Source: Afipia massiliensis
Lineage (GTDB): Bacteria; Pseudomonadota; Alphaproteobacteria; Rhizobiales; Xanthobacteraceae
Direction: 5' to 3'
NCBI RefSeq assembly: GCF_014203115.1
Contig: NZ_JACHIJ010000008.1
Span: 62,001-126,000, forward strand
DNA length: 64,000 bases
Shown here: positions 43,548 through 51,480 of the stretch, in pieces
How positions within the stretch are numbered: the stretch's first letter is position 1
How the letters are laid out: each line of letters begins with the position of its first letter
The notes under the pieces: generated by a model
Seen by the model: the letters and a program-made list of their open reading frames with translations, nothing else
Told to the model about the DNA's origin: nothing
Databases searched by the model: none
Program-made: the position numbers and the translations under genes

Positions 43548-43871
43548 TCAGTTACAAACCTGAACGCGGCGGACGCGCCAGCCGTAGCCGTCCCAGAAGC
43601 GTTCGCGCTGCAGGTAGCAGCCGCCGCCGTAATAGGCCGGGCCTGCGCCGTAATAGCCGTAACCGGGGCCGTAGTAGCCCCCGCTGTTGGCAATCGCCGC
43701 ACCGGCGATGGCGCCGCCAAGAAGGCCGAGGCCGATGGCTGCACCGCCACCATGACCGTGATGGTGACCGTGATAATGACGACGATATTGCGCCTCTGCG
43801 GCAGGCATCGTGGCTGCGAGCGAGCCAGCGATCGTAGCGACCGCGAGGAACGCCGAAACTACCTTCTTCAT
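43548..43871 (-). CDS. Exported glycine-zipper protein ending WDGYGWRVRRVQVC, copy B
   Basis: A 107-residue paralog of the gene at 42985. Signal peptide KKVVSAFLAVATIAGSLAAT, then a His-rich stretch (YRRHYHGHHHGHGGG) absent from copy A, the glycine zipper GLGLLGGAIAGAAIANSGG, a Gly/Tyr-rich part (YYGPGYGYYGAGPAYYGGG) and the common end CYLQRERFWDGYGWRVRRVQ. The histidines could bind metal. AAGGTGAAG precedes the ATG at 43871. Confidence 0.75.
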   Translation of the reverse strand: MKKVVSAFLAVATIAGSLAATMPAAEAQYRRHYHGHHHGHGGGAAIGLGLLGGAIAGAAIANSGGYYGPGYGYYGAGPAYYGGGCYLQRERFWDGYGWRVRRVQVCN

Positions 43872-44033
43872 GGCTTCACCTTTCGTCGTTGTGACCTGTG
43901 AAATGTCGTTGTGACCCATGAGATAACGGGTCTCGCCGGTGAAAGTTGCACGGCTGCATTGAACGGGAACTGAACGGGATAGCCGGATTCCCGCCATGAT
44001 TGGGTTTAATCGCCGTCAATCAGCGCAACGAAA

Positions 44034-44063
44034 AACGGCGCTCGCGAAGTGCGAAGCGCCGTT
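44034..44063 (-). terminator. Terminator of the QAKYWP protein gene
   Basis: Stem AACGGCGCT / AGCGCCGTT; on the minus strand followed by TTTTTCG, 40 bases downstream of the gene at 44103. The plus-strand side ends in a T-rich stretch too. Confidence 0.75.
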
Positions 44064-44102
44064 GAAATTTTTTGAGCCGCGCGGAAACCCGCGTGGACGA
44101 TA

Positions 44103-44498
44103 TCAGAACAGCGAAGCGTACTGCTGCAGGCCGGCCTGCTGAACGAGGCCCATCGCGGTGCGCTTCTGGTCCTCATCGAGGCGGGCGAACAGGGCGGATG
44201 CGGCCGGTGCGAAGCGGCGCACGGCGGCTTCGTTGACCTGCGGCTCGCGTGCGAGCGCGCGCAGCGCGCTGGCGACGGCGGGCCAGTACTTCGCCTGCTC
44301 GGCCTTCAGCTTCAGCGCTGCGCGATAGCGCATGATGGCGACTTCGCTCATCGCCGACTGATACATCGAAATCTTCTTCTGGGGAGCGGCGACTTCGGTG
44401 CCGACGGACGCGGTAAAGTCCTGAGCGGAAACCGGTGCACTCACGGAAATTGCCAACGTGGCAACAACAGACGCAATCGCGATTGGCAACTTTCGCAT
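44103..44498 (-). CDS. Exported protein with a QAKYWP motif
   Basis: An unassigned 131-residue exported protein. Signal peptide residues 1-25 (RKLPIAIASVVATLAISVSA, cut before QDFTA). The mature chain is all-helical, with LKAEQAKYWPAVASALRALA and FARLDEDQKRTAMGLVQQAG. These match LTASQQKYWPPVENAMREV and YAQLSGAQKNDIAVLVRM in the protein at 10653-11408, so both are members of one family, of LTXXQ (CpxP/Spy) type by general look. Start at the ATG at 44498, with AAGTGAG upstream. Confidence 0.7.
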   Translation of the reverse strand: MRKLPIAIASVVATLAISVSAPVSAQDFTASVGTEVAAPQKKISMYQSAMSEVAIMRYRAALKLKAEQAKYWPAVASALRALAREPQVNEAAVRRFAPAASALFARLDEDQKRTAMGLVQQAGLQQYASLF

Positions 44499-44775
44499 TT
44501 TTCTCACTTCTGTGCGTGGAATGATGGGCGCGGGGTACGTGCCATATGTGACCAAAATGCGATCCATTGGGTTAACAATTGCAGAAACTGCGGGGCAACG
44601 CCTTGTTAAGGTTTAGGGGGCGGATTTGTTCCGCGAAATCAGTGCCTTTTTTCCGCGTGTAATATTCGCTCACCAAAGGTGAAGCGGGTTCCGTGGTTAA
44701 TGTCCGGAGCCGAAACGCTGAATCTGTTGGTAAATGCTGGATAATTCACGTCGGCGCGGGGCGATGCAGTTTAGT

Positions 44776-45270
44776 TCAGCGCTCGGATTCGAGCGTCTGC
44801 GATAGCAATTCGAGCGCGTGAAGCGCGAACGCCCGCATGTTGGCGACGCGGTCGCTGTCGCCGGTCTCGAGCGTGATCACGCGCATTCGCGGTCCCGCAA
44901 TGGCCATGCATGAATGTCCGGCGGCGTCGCCGTAGCGGTTGCCGGACGGGCCGGTCGCGCCGGTCTCGCTCAGGCCCCATGTGGTGTTGAGCAGTTCCCG
45001 CGCACGGTTCGCGAGCAAGGTCGCGTAGGGCTCGGTCGCGCCGCGGTTGCCGATCGCTTCCATTTCTTCTTTCGTGATGTTCACCAACGCCGCGCGCGCA
45101 CGCGGCGTGTAGATCACGCCGCCGCCGCGGTAGTAGGCCGATGCGCCGGGCACTGCGAGCAGCGCTGCGGAGATGAGTCCTCCGGTGGAAGACTCCGCTA
45201 CCGCGATGGTTTCCTTGCGCGCGATCAGGGACGCGGCGACTTTCTCCGCGAGCGGCAGCAACTTTTCCAT
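44776..45270 (-). CDS. CinA-family protein, amidohydrolase domain only
   Basis: A 164-residue protein equal to the C-terminal CinA domain (PncC type), which deamidates nicotinamide mononucleotide in the NAD salvage route. VAESSTGGLISAALLAVPGAS and GLSETGATGPSGN are the usual motifs with the catalytic serine in the first. The N-terminal MoaB-like domain of full CinA is missing, as in many PncC proteins. The pattern differs somewhat from E. coli PncC, so activity is not certain. It begins 24 bases after the upstream PPOX gene and is probably cotranscribed. Confidence 0.83.
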   Translation of the reverse strand: MEKLLPLAEKVAASLIARKETIAVAESSTGGLISAALLAVPGASAYYRGGGVIYTPRARAALVNITKEEMEAIGNRGATEPYATLLANRARELLNTTWGLSETGATGPSGNRYGDAAGHSCMAIAGPRMRVITLETGDSDRVANMRAFALHALELLSQTLESER

Positions 45271-45294
45271 GACGGGACTTTCTTCTGTTTGAGG

Positions 45295-45957
45295 TCAGAG
45301 CTGCGTCTTGTAACGCGCTTCGACGGCTTCCTGGCTTTCGGGCGTGCCCTGGCCTGTCTGTTCGTGAATGACTTCACTGATGCTCGGCTGCGCGGAGCGC
45401 GCAACGCGGGAGTCGGGCGACCACAACTTCGAGCGCATCAGCGCCTTGCCGCAGTGGAAATAGGCTTCGCGCACGGCGATATCGAGCACGGCGCGGGGCG
45501 GCTTGCCGAACTCGATCATGGTGGCCAGCAGGTCCGCATCCGCCGACAGTTTTGCTTCGCCGCCCACGCGCAGGGTTTCATCAAGGCCCGGCACGAAGAA
45601 GATCAGTTGCACGTAGCCCGAGCCAGTCACGAGGTTGCGGAAGCTGTCGATGCGGTTGTTGCCGGGGCGATCCGGCATCAAGAGGCGCGTCTCGCCTTCG
45701 ATATGGACGAAGCCCGGATTGCCGCCGCGCGGCGAGGCATCGACGGTGCCGTCCGGCCCTGAGGTCGCCAGCACACAGAACGGCGACATCCCGATGAAGT
45801 GTGCGGCGTGGCGGTCGATGCGCGGCAGTTGTTTTGCGATCACGCGGTCGGTGGGTGGTGCGTAAATGGTGCCGAGGTCGTCAGGTCCGATATGCGTCAC
45901 GCCGTGCTCCCGTTGCTCGCGATGCTGACGTTTAACCCAATCCGCAGCGTCCTGCAT
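45295..45957 (-). CDS. Pyridoxamine 5'-phosphate oxidase-like FMN-binding protein
   Basis: A 220-residue split-barrel flavoprotein. The core CVLATSGPDGTVDASPRGGNP, LLMPDRPGNNRIDSFRNLV and KLWSPDSR put it in the MSMEG_1061-like group of PPOX proteins, which use FMN or F420 and are probable reductases, not vitamin B6 synthases. No signal peptide. It starts at the ATG at 45957 and lies upstream of the CinA-like gene. Confidence 0.82.
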   Translation of the reverse strand: MQDAADWVKRQHREQREHGVTHIGPDDLGTIYAPPTDRVIAKQLPRIDRHAAHFIGMSPFCVLATSGPDGTVDASPRGGNPGFVHIEGETRLLMPDRPGNNRIDSFRNLVTGSGYVQLIFFVPGLDETLRVGGEAKLSADADLLATMIEFGKPPRAVLDIAVREAYFHCGKALMRSKLWSPDSRVARSAQPSISEVIHEQTGQGTPESQEAVEARYKTQL

Positions 45958-46011
45958 TTGCGGGTTTTGCCGTCAGTTCGAAATCGCTGTTCTGCCCGTT
46001 TAACGCGCGAA

Positions 46012-46028
46012 TTTAGATCGATTCCAGA
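46012..46028 (+). promoter_or_regulatory. Degenerate iron-control element upstream of bfd
   Basis: TTTAGAT-CGA-TTCCAGA matches 11 of 14 fixed positions of the Irr-binding ICE box TTTAGAA-N3-TTCTAAA. It lies about 120 bases before bfd. A further half-like site, TTTGGAATAGCTTAAAA, follows at about 46052-46068. Confidence 0.4.
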
Positions 46029-46148
46029 TTGCGCGCGAAGTGCTTCCGCCAGTTTGGAATAGCTTAAAAGTGGCTGTTTTCCTTTTGCATCGGAGCCTTC
46101 GCTTCAATACCTGTGGGTCAACAGTCCTTACAGGTTCTCCAGACACCC

Positions 46149-46460
46149 ATGATTGTTTGTTCCTGCAACGTCCTGACTGACCACGACGTGCGTAACGTTG
46201 TGACCCAAGCCAAGGACTTCCCGCGCACCGCTGGGCAAGTCTATGGCTGTCTGGGCTGCAGCGCCGAATGCGGCCGCTGCGCGCGAACCATCAAGAAGAT
46301 CATGGATGAAGCCCTCGGCGCCTGCGCCAAGGCCTGCTGCGCGGGATGCCCCCACAGCCAGCAGCATGCTGATCACTCCCACGCCGATCACTCGCACGCC
46401 GGTCACACCGACGGCGAACATCACCATCCGGTGATCCTGACCGCCCAAGCGGCCGCCTAA
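46149..46460 (+). CDS. bfd: Bacterioferritin-associated ferredoxin with His-rich tail
   Basis: A 103-residue [2Fe-2S] protein that reduces the iron core of bacterioferritin so that iron can be released. The Bfd fold covers residues 1-60 with cluster cysteines C4 and C6 (IVCSC) and C41/C44 (ECGRC); C34 and C37 are extra. Residues about 70-95 are a His/Asp/Ser repeat (HADHSHADHSHAGHTDGE) not found in the E. coli protein and likely to bind metal. The ATG at 46149 is used since the Bfd fold starts there. bfr follows. Confidence 0.88.
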   Translation: MIVCSCNVLTDHDVRNVVTQAKDFPRTAGQVYGCLGCSAECGRCARTIKKIMDEALGACAKACCAGCPHSQQHADHSHADHSHAGHTDGEHHHPVILTAQAAA

Positions 46461-46542
46461 GCCGCTTTACCGGCTTACCTTTCTCGCCTTTCTCCGATGT
46501 GGACGTCGCCGCGGCGAGGGCTTGTACTCGCCGTAAATCTGA

Positions 46543-46559
46543 TTTAGAACGTTTCTAAA
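46543..46559 (+). promoter_or_regulatory. Iron-control element (Irr box) upstream of bfr
   Basis: TTTAGAA-CGT-TTCTAAA is a perfect 17-base palindrome identical to the ICE consensus bound by Irr in Bradyrhizobium and relatives. It lies 45 bases before the bfr start. Irr represses or activates iron genes according to haem status; repression of bacterioferritin under iron limitation is the expected outcome. Confidence 0.85.
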
Positions 46560-46603
46560 TTGAATTTGGCCCGTCAAACGACGGTTCCACGATGGAGTGT
46601 AAG

Positions 46604-47089
46604 ATGAAGGGCGATCCGAAGGTCATCGAGTTCCTGAACAAGGCGCTGCGCAGCGAACTGACCGCCGTCAGCCAGTTCTGGCTTCATTACCGGATGCTGG
46701 AGAACTGGGGCCTGAAGGATCTCGCCAAGAAGTGGCGCAAGGAATCCATCGAGGAAATGGAGCACGCCGACAAGCTGATCGACCGGATCATCTTCCTTGA
46801 CGGTTTCCCGAACCTGCAGGTGCTCGATCCGCTGCATATCGGCCAGAACGTGAAGGAAGTTCTGGATTGCGACCTCAAGGCCGAGTATTCGGCGCGCGAG
46901 CTTTACGAGAAGGCCGCGACCCACTGCCATAGCGCGAAGGACTATGTCTCGCGCGACCTGTTCGAGAGCCTGATGAAGGACGAGGAAGGGCACATCGACT
47001 TCCTCGAAACCCAGATCGACCTCGTCAAGAGGATCGGCGTCGAGTTATATTCGCAGAAGCACATGGGTGGACTGGACGACGGGCACTAA
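46604..47089 (+). CDS. bfr: Bacterioferritin
   Basis: A 161-residue subunit of the 24-mer iron store. All ferroxidase ligands are present (E18, E51, H54, E94, E127, H130) and Met52, the haem ligand, so both the oxidation site and haem binding are intact. Start at the ATG at 46604, preceded by GGAG; the ATG 12 bases upstream is less well placed. Regulated by the Irr box in front. bfd lies upstream on the same strand. A terminator follows. Confidence 0.96.
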   Translation: MKGDPKVIEFLNKALRSELTAVSQFWLHYRMLENWGLKDLAKKWRKESIEEMEHADKLIDRIIFLDGFPNLQVLDPLHIGQNVKEVLDCDLKAEYSARELYEKAATHCHSAKDYVSRDLFESLMKDEEGHIDFLETQIDLVKRIGVELYSQKHMGGLDDGH

Positions 47090-47123
47090 CGCCTCGCATC
47101 GCTGATACACTGATCACGAGAAC

Positions 47124-47160
47124 AACCCGGACCGCTTACTGCGGCTCCGGGTTTTCTTTT
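47124..47160 (+). terminator. Intrinsic terminator of bfr
   Basis: AACCCGGACCGC pairs with GCGGCTCCGGGTT (one mismatch/bulge) and is followed by TTTCTTTTG, 35 bases after the stop. Confidence 0.85.
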
Positions 47161-47218
47161 GTTACTTCCGACGAAAATGCTCTAGCCTCACCGACAACAA
47201 AAAACATAAGGGAGAAAC

Positions 47219-47992
47219 ATGATGACCTATGACTGGCCTGCGATCGTTGGCGATCTGGACTCGCTGCTGAAGCTGCGCTCGATCCCGTTCGGCATGAAGA
47301 TGTTCACGCGCCGCGAGGACATGGAGGCGATCCCGAAAATCCGCAGGCCGCAGTCGGTTCACACGCTGGATCAGATCGTGGCGCAGGCGGCGCGGATCGG
47401 CTGGACGGTCGGCATCACCAGCGACGATCTGGTCGGCGCGCAGTGCCGTGCCGTGGTCGGCCTCGGCGGCGCCAAGACCGATGCCTGGCAATCCGGACAG
47501 CACATGACCGGCGTGTGGTTCTCGACGCAGCAGGATGCGCAGGCGCATCAGGAGGCGATGCACTGCGTGCCGGACGGACAATACGACGCGCTGGCCGTCG
47601 GGCCACTGTCGTCCGGCAAGCTCGATCCGCCCGACATCGCGCTGTTCTATGCGACGCCCGGCGCGATGATCTATTTCATCAATGGATTGCAGTGGTCCGG
47701 CTACAAGCGGTTCGACTGGAGTGTGGTCGGCGAATCCGCCTGCGCGGATTCATGGGGCCGCGCGCTGACGACGCGATTGCCGAGCCTGTCGATTCCGTGT
47801 TTCGCCGAGCGCCGTTATGGCGGCGTGCTCGACGAGGAAATGCTGATGGCGACGCCGCCGGAATATCTCGTCAGCGCCATCGCCGGTATGAAGGCGCTGT
47901 CGAAGAACGGCTTCCGTTATCCGTTCGCGCAATACGGCGTGCAGCAGGATGTGCGCGCCGGCATGGCGGTGAGTTATCCGGGCCGGGCGTAG
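47219..47992 (+). CDS. DUF169 family protein
   Basis: A 257-residue cytoplasmic protein. DLDSLLKLRSIPFGMKMF at the start and DIALFYATPGAMIYFINGLQ in the middle belong to DUF169, a family with unknown function, often near redox or methanogenesis genes in archaea. Seven cysteines are present, with no clear metal motif. GGAGAAAC lies just before the ATG at 47219. Single gene; a palindromic repeat follows. Confidence 0.78.
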   Translation: MMTYDWPAIVGDLDSLLKLRSIPFGMKMFTRREDMEAIPKIRRPQSVHTLDQIVAQAARIGWTVGITSDDLVGAQCRAVVGLGGAKTDAWQSGQHMTGVWFSTQQDAQAHQEAMHCVPDGQYDALAVGPLSSGKLDPPDIALFYATPGAMIYFINGLQWSGYKRFDWSVVGESACADSWGRALTTRLPSLSIPCFAERRYGGVLDEEMLMATPPEYLVSAIAGMKALSKNGFRYPFAQYGVQQDVRAGMAVSYPGRA

Positions 47993-48006
47993 GGAAATCT
48001 CTACTT

Positions 48007-48127
48007 CGTCATGGCCGGACTTGTTCCGGCCATCCACGTCTTACTTACGAATCCAAAGACGTGGATCACCGGGACATAGGCGAGCGAAGCGACGCCGTCC
48101 TTCAGACGGCTATGCCCGGTGATGACG
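48007..48127. repeat. Paired palindromic repeat, 'CGTCATGGCCGGACTTG' family
   Basis: CGTCATGGCCGGACTTGTTC and inverted copies CACGTCTT / AAGACGTG, with ATGCCCGGTGATGACG at the right end, 120 bases in all. It relates to 25479-25563. It includes GGCGAGCGAAGCGACGCCGT from another family, so it is a mosaic. Confidence 0.7.
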
Positions 48128-48150
48128 AGTTGATAATTCTTGCGTTGCGG

Positions 48151-48504
48151 TTACGACCCGTCCGCCGGCACGAAGCACGTGATCTCGATGTTGCCGCGAA
48201 GCGTCACGTACCACACCACCGCGCCGCCGGTCGGATTGCCGCCGGTGCGGATCACCGCCTTCTCCGGCACCAGCCACCACGTGCCTTGGATCGGCACCCA
48301 GTACGCGCCCTGCCGCACATCGTAGTCGGTGCGGTGTCCGTCGGAGACATCACAGCACGGCACACCGGCCGGGCTGCGCGCATCCTTGAACCATTTTCGA
48401 ATGTGCTCGGGGACATCGCCGAACTGTCCGCGATCGACCGCGAGCGCCGTCGCGGCGGACAATATCAGCGGAATCATCAGGGCAAGGCGAACTGGCCACC
48501 TCAT
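48151..48504 (-). CDS. Exported small protein
   Basis: A 117-residue exported protein of unknown function. Signal peptide residues 1-23 (RWPVRLALMIPLILSAATAL, cut before VDRGQ). The mature part has three cysteines (PCCDVSDGHRTDYDVRQGAYW and ITCFVP) and is rich in Trp and Gly strands. GGAGG precedes the ATG at 48504. I know similar unnamed proteins in this bacterial group, but not their role. Confidence 0.68.
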   Translation of the reverse strand: MRWPVRLALMIPLILSAATALAVDRGQFGDVPEHIRKWFKDARSPAGVPCCDVSDGHRTDYDVRQGAYWVPIQGTWWLVPEKAVIRTGGNPTGGAVVWYVTLRGNIEITCFVPADGS

Positions 48505-48643
48505 GCGATCCTCCGCGCTCAAGAATCATACGAAGCTTCGGACGGTCGCTTGAGGGCGTCCAGACAAACCCGCGCGAGGCGTCGGGTTCCTCCCGCGCAT
48601 TGTTGAGGCACGACGCAGCGCAGCACTGCCGACGGCGAGAAGC

Positions 48644-49582
48644 TCAGCCGGTCAGCCCGACCGCTTCGCGCACCGCCGTGATCGGCTGGATCGCGGCCGA
48701 CCAGAAATTCCACTCCGGGCCGAACAGGTCGGCCTTGGTGTCTTCGCCCCGCGCCCAGGCGTAGAAGAATTCCTCCGGCTCGAACGCGCCTGTCGCGGCA
48801 CCGGCGACATCGTTGAGCGGAATGCCGAGATGCCAGCTCAGGATCACCGGCAGCACATGGCCGGACATGGCGTGGCTGCGATGCATCGTCGCCGTCAGCG
48901 TTGACGTCAGGAGTTCGCCGCGCGGCGACGTATCGTAGCCGGCGAGCACGTGGGTTGAATCGTGCGGAACGGCGAACTCGAAATTCAGCGCGGTCGCCTC
49001 GCCGGGATAGGCGTAGCCGTTGGCCTGATAGAACATCGCGAAAGCATGGCCGAAGGTGTCCGCCGGCAGCCGCGCCAGCGCATGAAAGCGCGTCGCCAGC
49101 GCGGGATCGGGCTGCGCATCGTAAGGCTGCAGCCACGGGCCCATCTCCGCAGTGGCCCATGCGCGGCCCGTCACGCTCTCAAGGTTGGCGTGGATCATGT
49201 GGGCCTTGGCGTCGTTCATGTCGCCCAGCGCCAGCCGCGCCAGATCGTTGACGAAGTCGTCGCGGACGCCGAGTTGATCCGCGAGCTTCACCACGGCACT
49301 CAGCTTGGCGGGGTCCAGCGTGCCGCCGACAAACGCCATGAGGGCGGCGAAGCTCACCGCCTGTGTGGCGAGCGCAGGATCGGCGGTCAGTTCAGCCTGC
49401 CGGTAGGGACTGAGCGGCGTCAGCCCTGCGAGGCCGAACTGCGGCTCGAGATGAAAGACGTAGCGGGTCGCGGCGGCGATGGTCTCGTGGTCGATCGTGT
49501 CCGGCAGTCCTTCGGTCGCTGCAATGCCGAGCATCACGGCGAGCGTGCTGCGGGCCTGATCCAGCGTTGCGGGAATGTGCAT
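48644..49582 (-). CDS. Coq4-like protein
   Basis: A 312-residue protein without clear signal peptide. The segment FAVPHDSTHVLAGYDTSPRG with Glu after it fits the Coq4 zinc motif HDxxHx11E exactly; Coq4 takes part in ubiquinone (coenzyme Q) biosynthesis, where it acts at the C1 decarboxylation/hydroxylation. The region before it (ARLPADTFGHAFAMFYQANG) also resembles the Coq4 lead-in. The N-terminal 130 residues are unrelated helical sequence. No other ubiquinone gene is near. Call based on the motif, moderately sure. Confidence 0.6.
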   Translation of the reverse strand: MHIPATLDQARSTLAVMLGIAATEGLPDTIDHETIAAATRYVFHLEPQFGLAGLTPLSPYRQAELTADPALATQAVSFAALMAFVGGTLDPAKLSAVVKLADQLGVRDDFVNDLARLALGDMNDAKAHMIHANLESVTGRAWATAEMGPWLQPYDAQPDPALATRFHALARLPADTFGHAFAMFYQANGYAYPGEATALNFEFAVPHDSTHVLAGYDTSPRGELLTSTLTATMHRSHAMSGHVLPVILSWHLGIPLNDVAGAATGAFEPEEFFYAWARGEDTKADLFGPEWNFWSAAIQPITAVREAVGLTG

Positions 49583-49598
49583 GAGCCGTGCCGCGATC

Positions 49599-49826
49599 CT
49601 ATCTGAACTGCCTGCGGCAGAGCGGACTGAGCTTCCTGACGTTCTTTTGCATGCAGGCCGTGATGCGTTTCACGTCGGGGACGAATTCGCGGCAGAGTCT
49701 CATGGCGTCCTGGCGGCACGCACGGCGCTGCTCCGGCGTTCCTGCGGCATCGGCGGCGGACGGAGCCGCGGCGAGAAGCGCGATCGCTGTGCAGACGATG
49801 CGCGCCTTGATCATTGGTGGGGTCAT
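49599..49826 (-). CDS. Small exported cysteine-rich protein
   Basis: A 75-residue protein. Signal peptide to about residue 28 (KARIVCTAIALLAAAPSAAD). The mature 47 residues hold four cysteines (RRACRQDAMRLCREFVPDVK, ITACMQ, PLCRRQ) spaced as in the cysteine-rich repeat proteins of this group. AAGGAAC precedes the ATG at 49826. 16 bases separate it from the Coq4-like gene, so they may be cotranscribed. Function unknown. Confidence 0.7.
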   Translation of the reverse strand: MTPPMIKARIVCTAIALLAAAPSAADAAGTPEQRRACRQDAMRLCREFVPDVKRITACMQKNVRKLSPLCRRQFR

Positions 49827-49901
49827 GTTCTGGTTCCTTGATCATGGAACCGTAACCTGATCGTCAATGCCCATCAAACGGTAAACCGTACCGCGCGGTT
49901 T

Positions 49902-50156
49902 CTAGTGATGCGCCGGGACTTCGGCGCCTTCTGCAGAATATTGCCGGATCTTGTTGCGCAGTGTGCGGACCGACACGCCAAGCACGCGCGCGGCGCGGGT
50001 GCGGTTGCCATCGCAGCGGGCGAGCGTTTGCAGGACAAGCTCGCGTTCGATTTCTCCGACCGTGGCCCCGATCAGCAGCGGAACCACCTGGTTCGGCGCC
50101 ATGGCGGGCGCGTCCGGCAATGGCTCCGATGCGCGTACGTGTGTTTCCTGGGTCAT
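49902..50156 (-). CDS. Fis-type helix-turn-helix protein
   Basis: An 84-residue protein equal to the DNA-binding domain of NtrC/Fis proteins. VGEIERELVLQTLARCDGNR and TRAARVLGVSVRTLRNKIRQ form the helices of HTH_8. It lacks the AAA+ and receiver domains. The ATG at 50156 has AGGAGG five bases upstream, a strong signal. Such stand-alone C-terminal domains can act as Fis-like nucleoid proteins or as partners of FlbD-type activators; which is not clear. Confidence 0.82.
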   Translation of the reverse strand: MTQETHVRASEPLPDAPAMAPNQVVPLLIGATVGEIERELVLQTLARCDGNRTRAARVLGVSVRTLRNKIRQYSAEGAEVPAHH

Positions 50157-50433
50157 TGAGACCTCCTGACCAATGCTGCACCTGTCAGGGACGCAGACTA
50201 TCTCCAAGGTTCTCCGATCTCAGCCCAGGTAAAGGGTGGGCCGATATGGTTAACAGGACCTTAATTTTCGGGATAACCCGTTCATGGAACTCACGAATTG
50301 GAACCCGATGGAACCGCCGGGGATCGCTGGAGAAATCGGACCAGCTTTGAGCGGACGCCTAAAATTTGCGCGCCTCCCGGCCGAGAATTAAGTGAGATGG
50401 GCCCGCATTGGGCTCTCGTGGAAGGAGCGCATC

Positions 50434-50700
50434 ATGTGCCGCAACATCAAGACGCTGTTCAATTTCGAGCCGCCTGCGACCGAAGATGAAATTCACGCGT
50501 CGGCGTTGCAGTTCGTGCGCAAGCTTTCCGGCTTCAACGCGCCGTCAAAGGCCAACGAAGCCGCATTCGAACTCGCGGTCGCCGAAGTTTCCGCCAGCGC
50601 GCGAAAGTTGCTGACATCGCTGCACACCCATGCACCTGCACGCGACCGGGAGATCGAAGCGGAAAAGGCGCGGGAGCGAAGCAAGGCACGTTTCGGCTGA
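50434..50700 (+). CDS. DUF2277 family protein
   Basis: An 88-residue protein. MCRNIKTLFNFEPPATEDEI and LQFVRKLSGFNAPSKANE are the family hallmark. It is cytoplasmic and of unknown function; the conserved Cys2-Arg3 near the start is typical. GGAAGGAG lies before the ATG at 50434. Confidence 0.85.
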   Translation: MCRNIKTLFNFEPPATEDEIHASALQFVRKLSGFNAPSKANEAAFELAVAEVSASARKLLTSLHTHAPARDREIEAEKARERSKARFG

Positions 50701-51033
50701 GCGCCGCCACCGGTCCCGGCAAAGCGCCGTTACGTTGCCGTTGCGAAGCCGCAGGCTCTCAGTGTTGCGGCAGAACGACCGGCACAAAGCGCGGATCGCT
50801 CGACGCAGCCCGCCGATCGATCGCAGCCACCCGCATCAGGGCTTCAAGCTTCAATAAAAAGATTTCCGCCAACATTGTCATAATCCACTTCTTGACTCTC
50901 TGGCAGTTGGACGCCGACTCGAACGGCGGCGTTCAATGTCTGATTCAAACGTATGCCTGAGAGTCCGCGTTCGCAATGACCTTGCCGCCGGCGGACAAGA
51001 AGTTAACGTGACGCCCACACCAGGAGGCATTCG
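50701..51033. other. Intergenic region, no gene seen
   Basis: About 330 bases between the DUF2277 gene and the exported protein at 51034. Short frames exist, but none has coding signals. CTTCAATAAAAAGATTTCC near 50851 is AT-rich and could belong to a promoter. No repeat family of this window is found here. Confidence 0.4.
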
Positions 51034-51471
51034 ATGAAAGCTGTCGCCGCGCTGCTCGTCGTGTTGCCGGCTGTCATATTTCCGGCCGCCGCCCGGGCCG
51101 ACACATCGGACCGCTTCGCCATGGGCGGGTGGATCGAGAAATTCCAGCCTGCCATCGATCAGGCTAATGCCAGCGGCGAGCTGTTTCGCATTCGCGGCCA
51201 TTGCCAGTCGAACTGCACGCTGTTTCTGGGTGTGCGCAATGTCTGCGTCGAGCGCAGCGCGACCCTGCTGTTTCACGCCGGCCACGGCCGCGGACCCAAC
51301 AGGTACGTCATCAATGCGGGTTCGACGCAGCGGATGCTGAACGCCTACAACGCCAGGCTGCGGCGGTATGTGACCGCGAACGGCTATCTTGCGAAGCTGG
51401 AGTTCAGCTCCATCTCCGGCGCGCGGATCATCGACGAGTTCGGCTACAAGGAATGTCCGCGCGGCGGGTGA
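51034..51471 (+). CDS. Exported protein, ClpP/crotonase-like half-domain
   Basis: A 145-residue exported protein. Signal peptide residues 1-22 (KAVAALLVVLPAVIFPAAAR). FRIRGHCQSNCTLFLGVRNV and ATLLFHAGH recall a family of small secreted proteins with a ClpP/crotonase-type core, in which the CxSxCT segment lies at the oxyanion position. No full catalytic triad can be seen. ATG at 51034 preceded by AGGAGG. Function not assigned. Confidence 0.65.
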   Translation: MKAVAALLVVLPAVIFPAAARADTSDRFAMGGWIEKFQPAIDQANASGELFRIRGHCQSNCTLFLGVRNVCVERSATLLFHAGHGRGPNRYVINAGSTQRMLNAYNARLRRYVTANGYLAKLEFSSISGARIIDEFGYKECPRGG

Positions 51472-51480
51472 GACCGCGCC

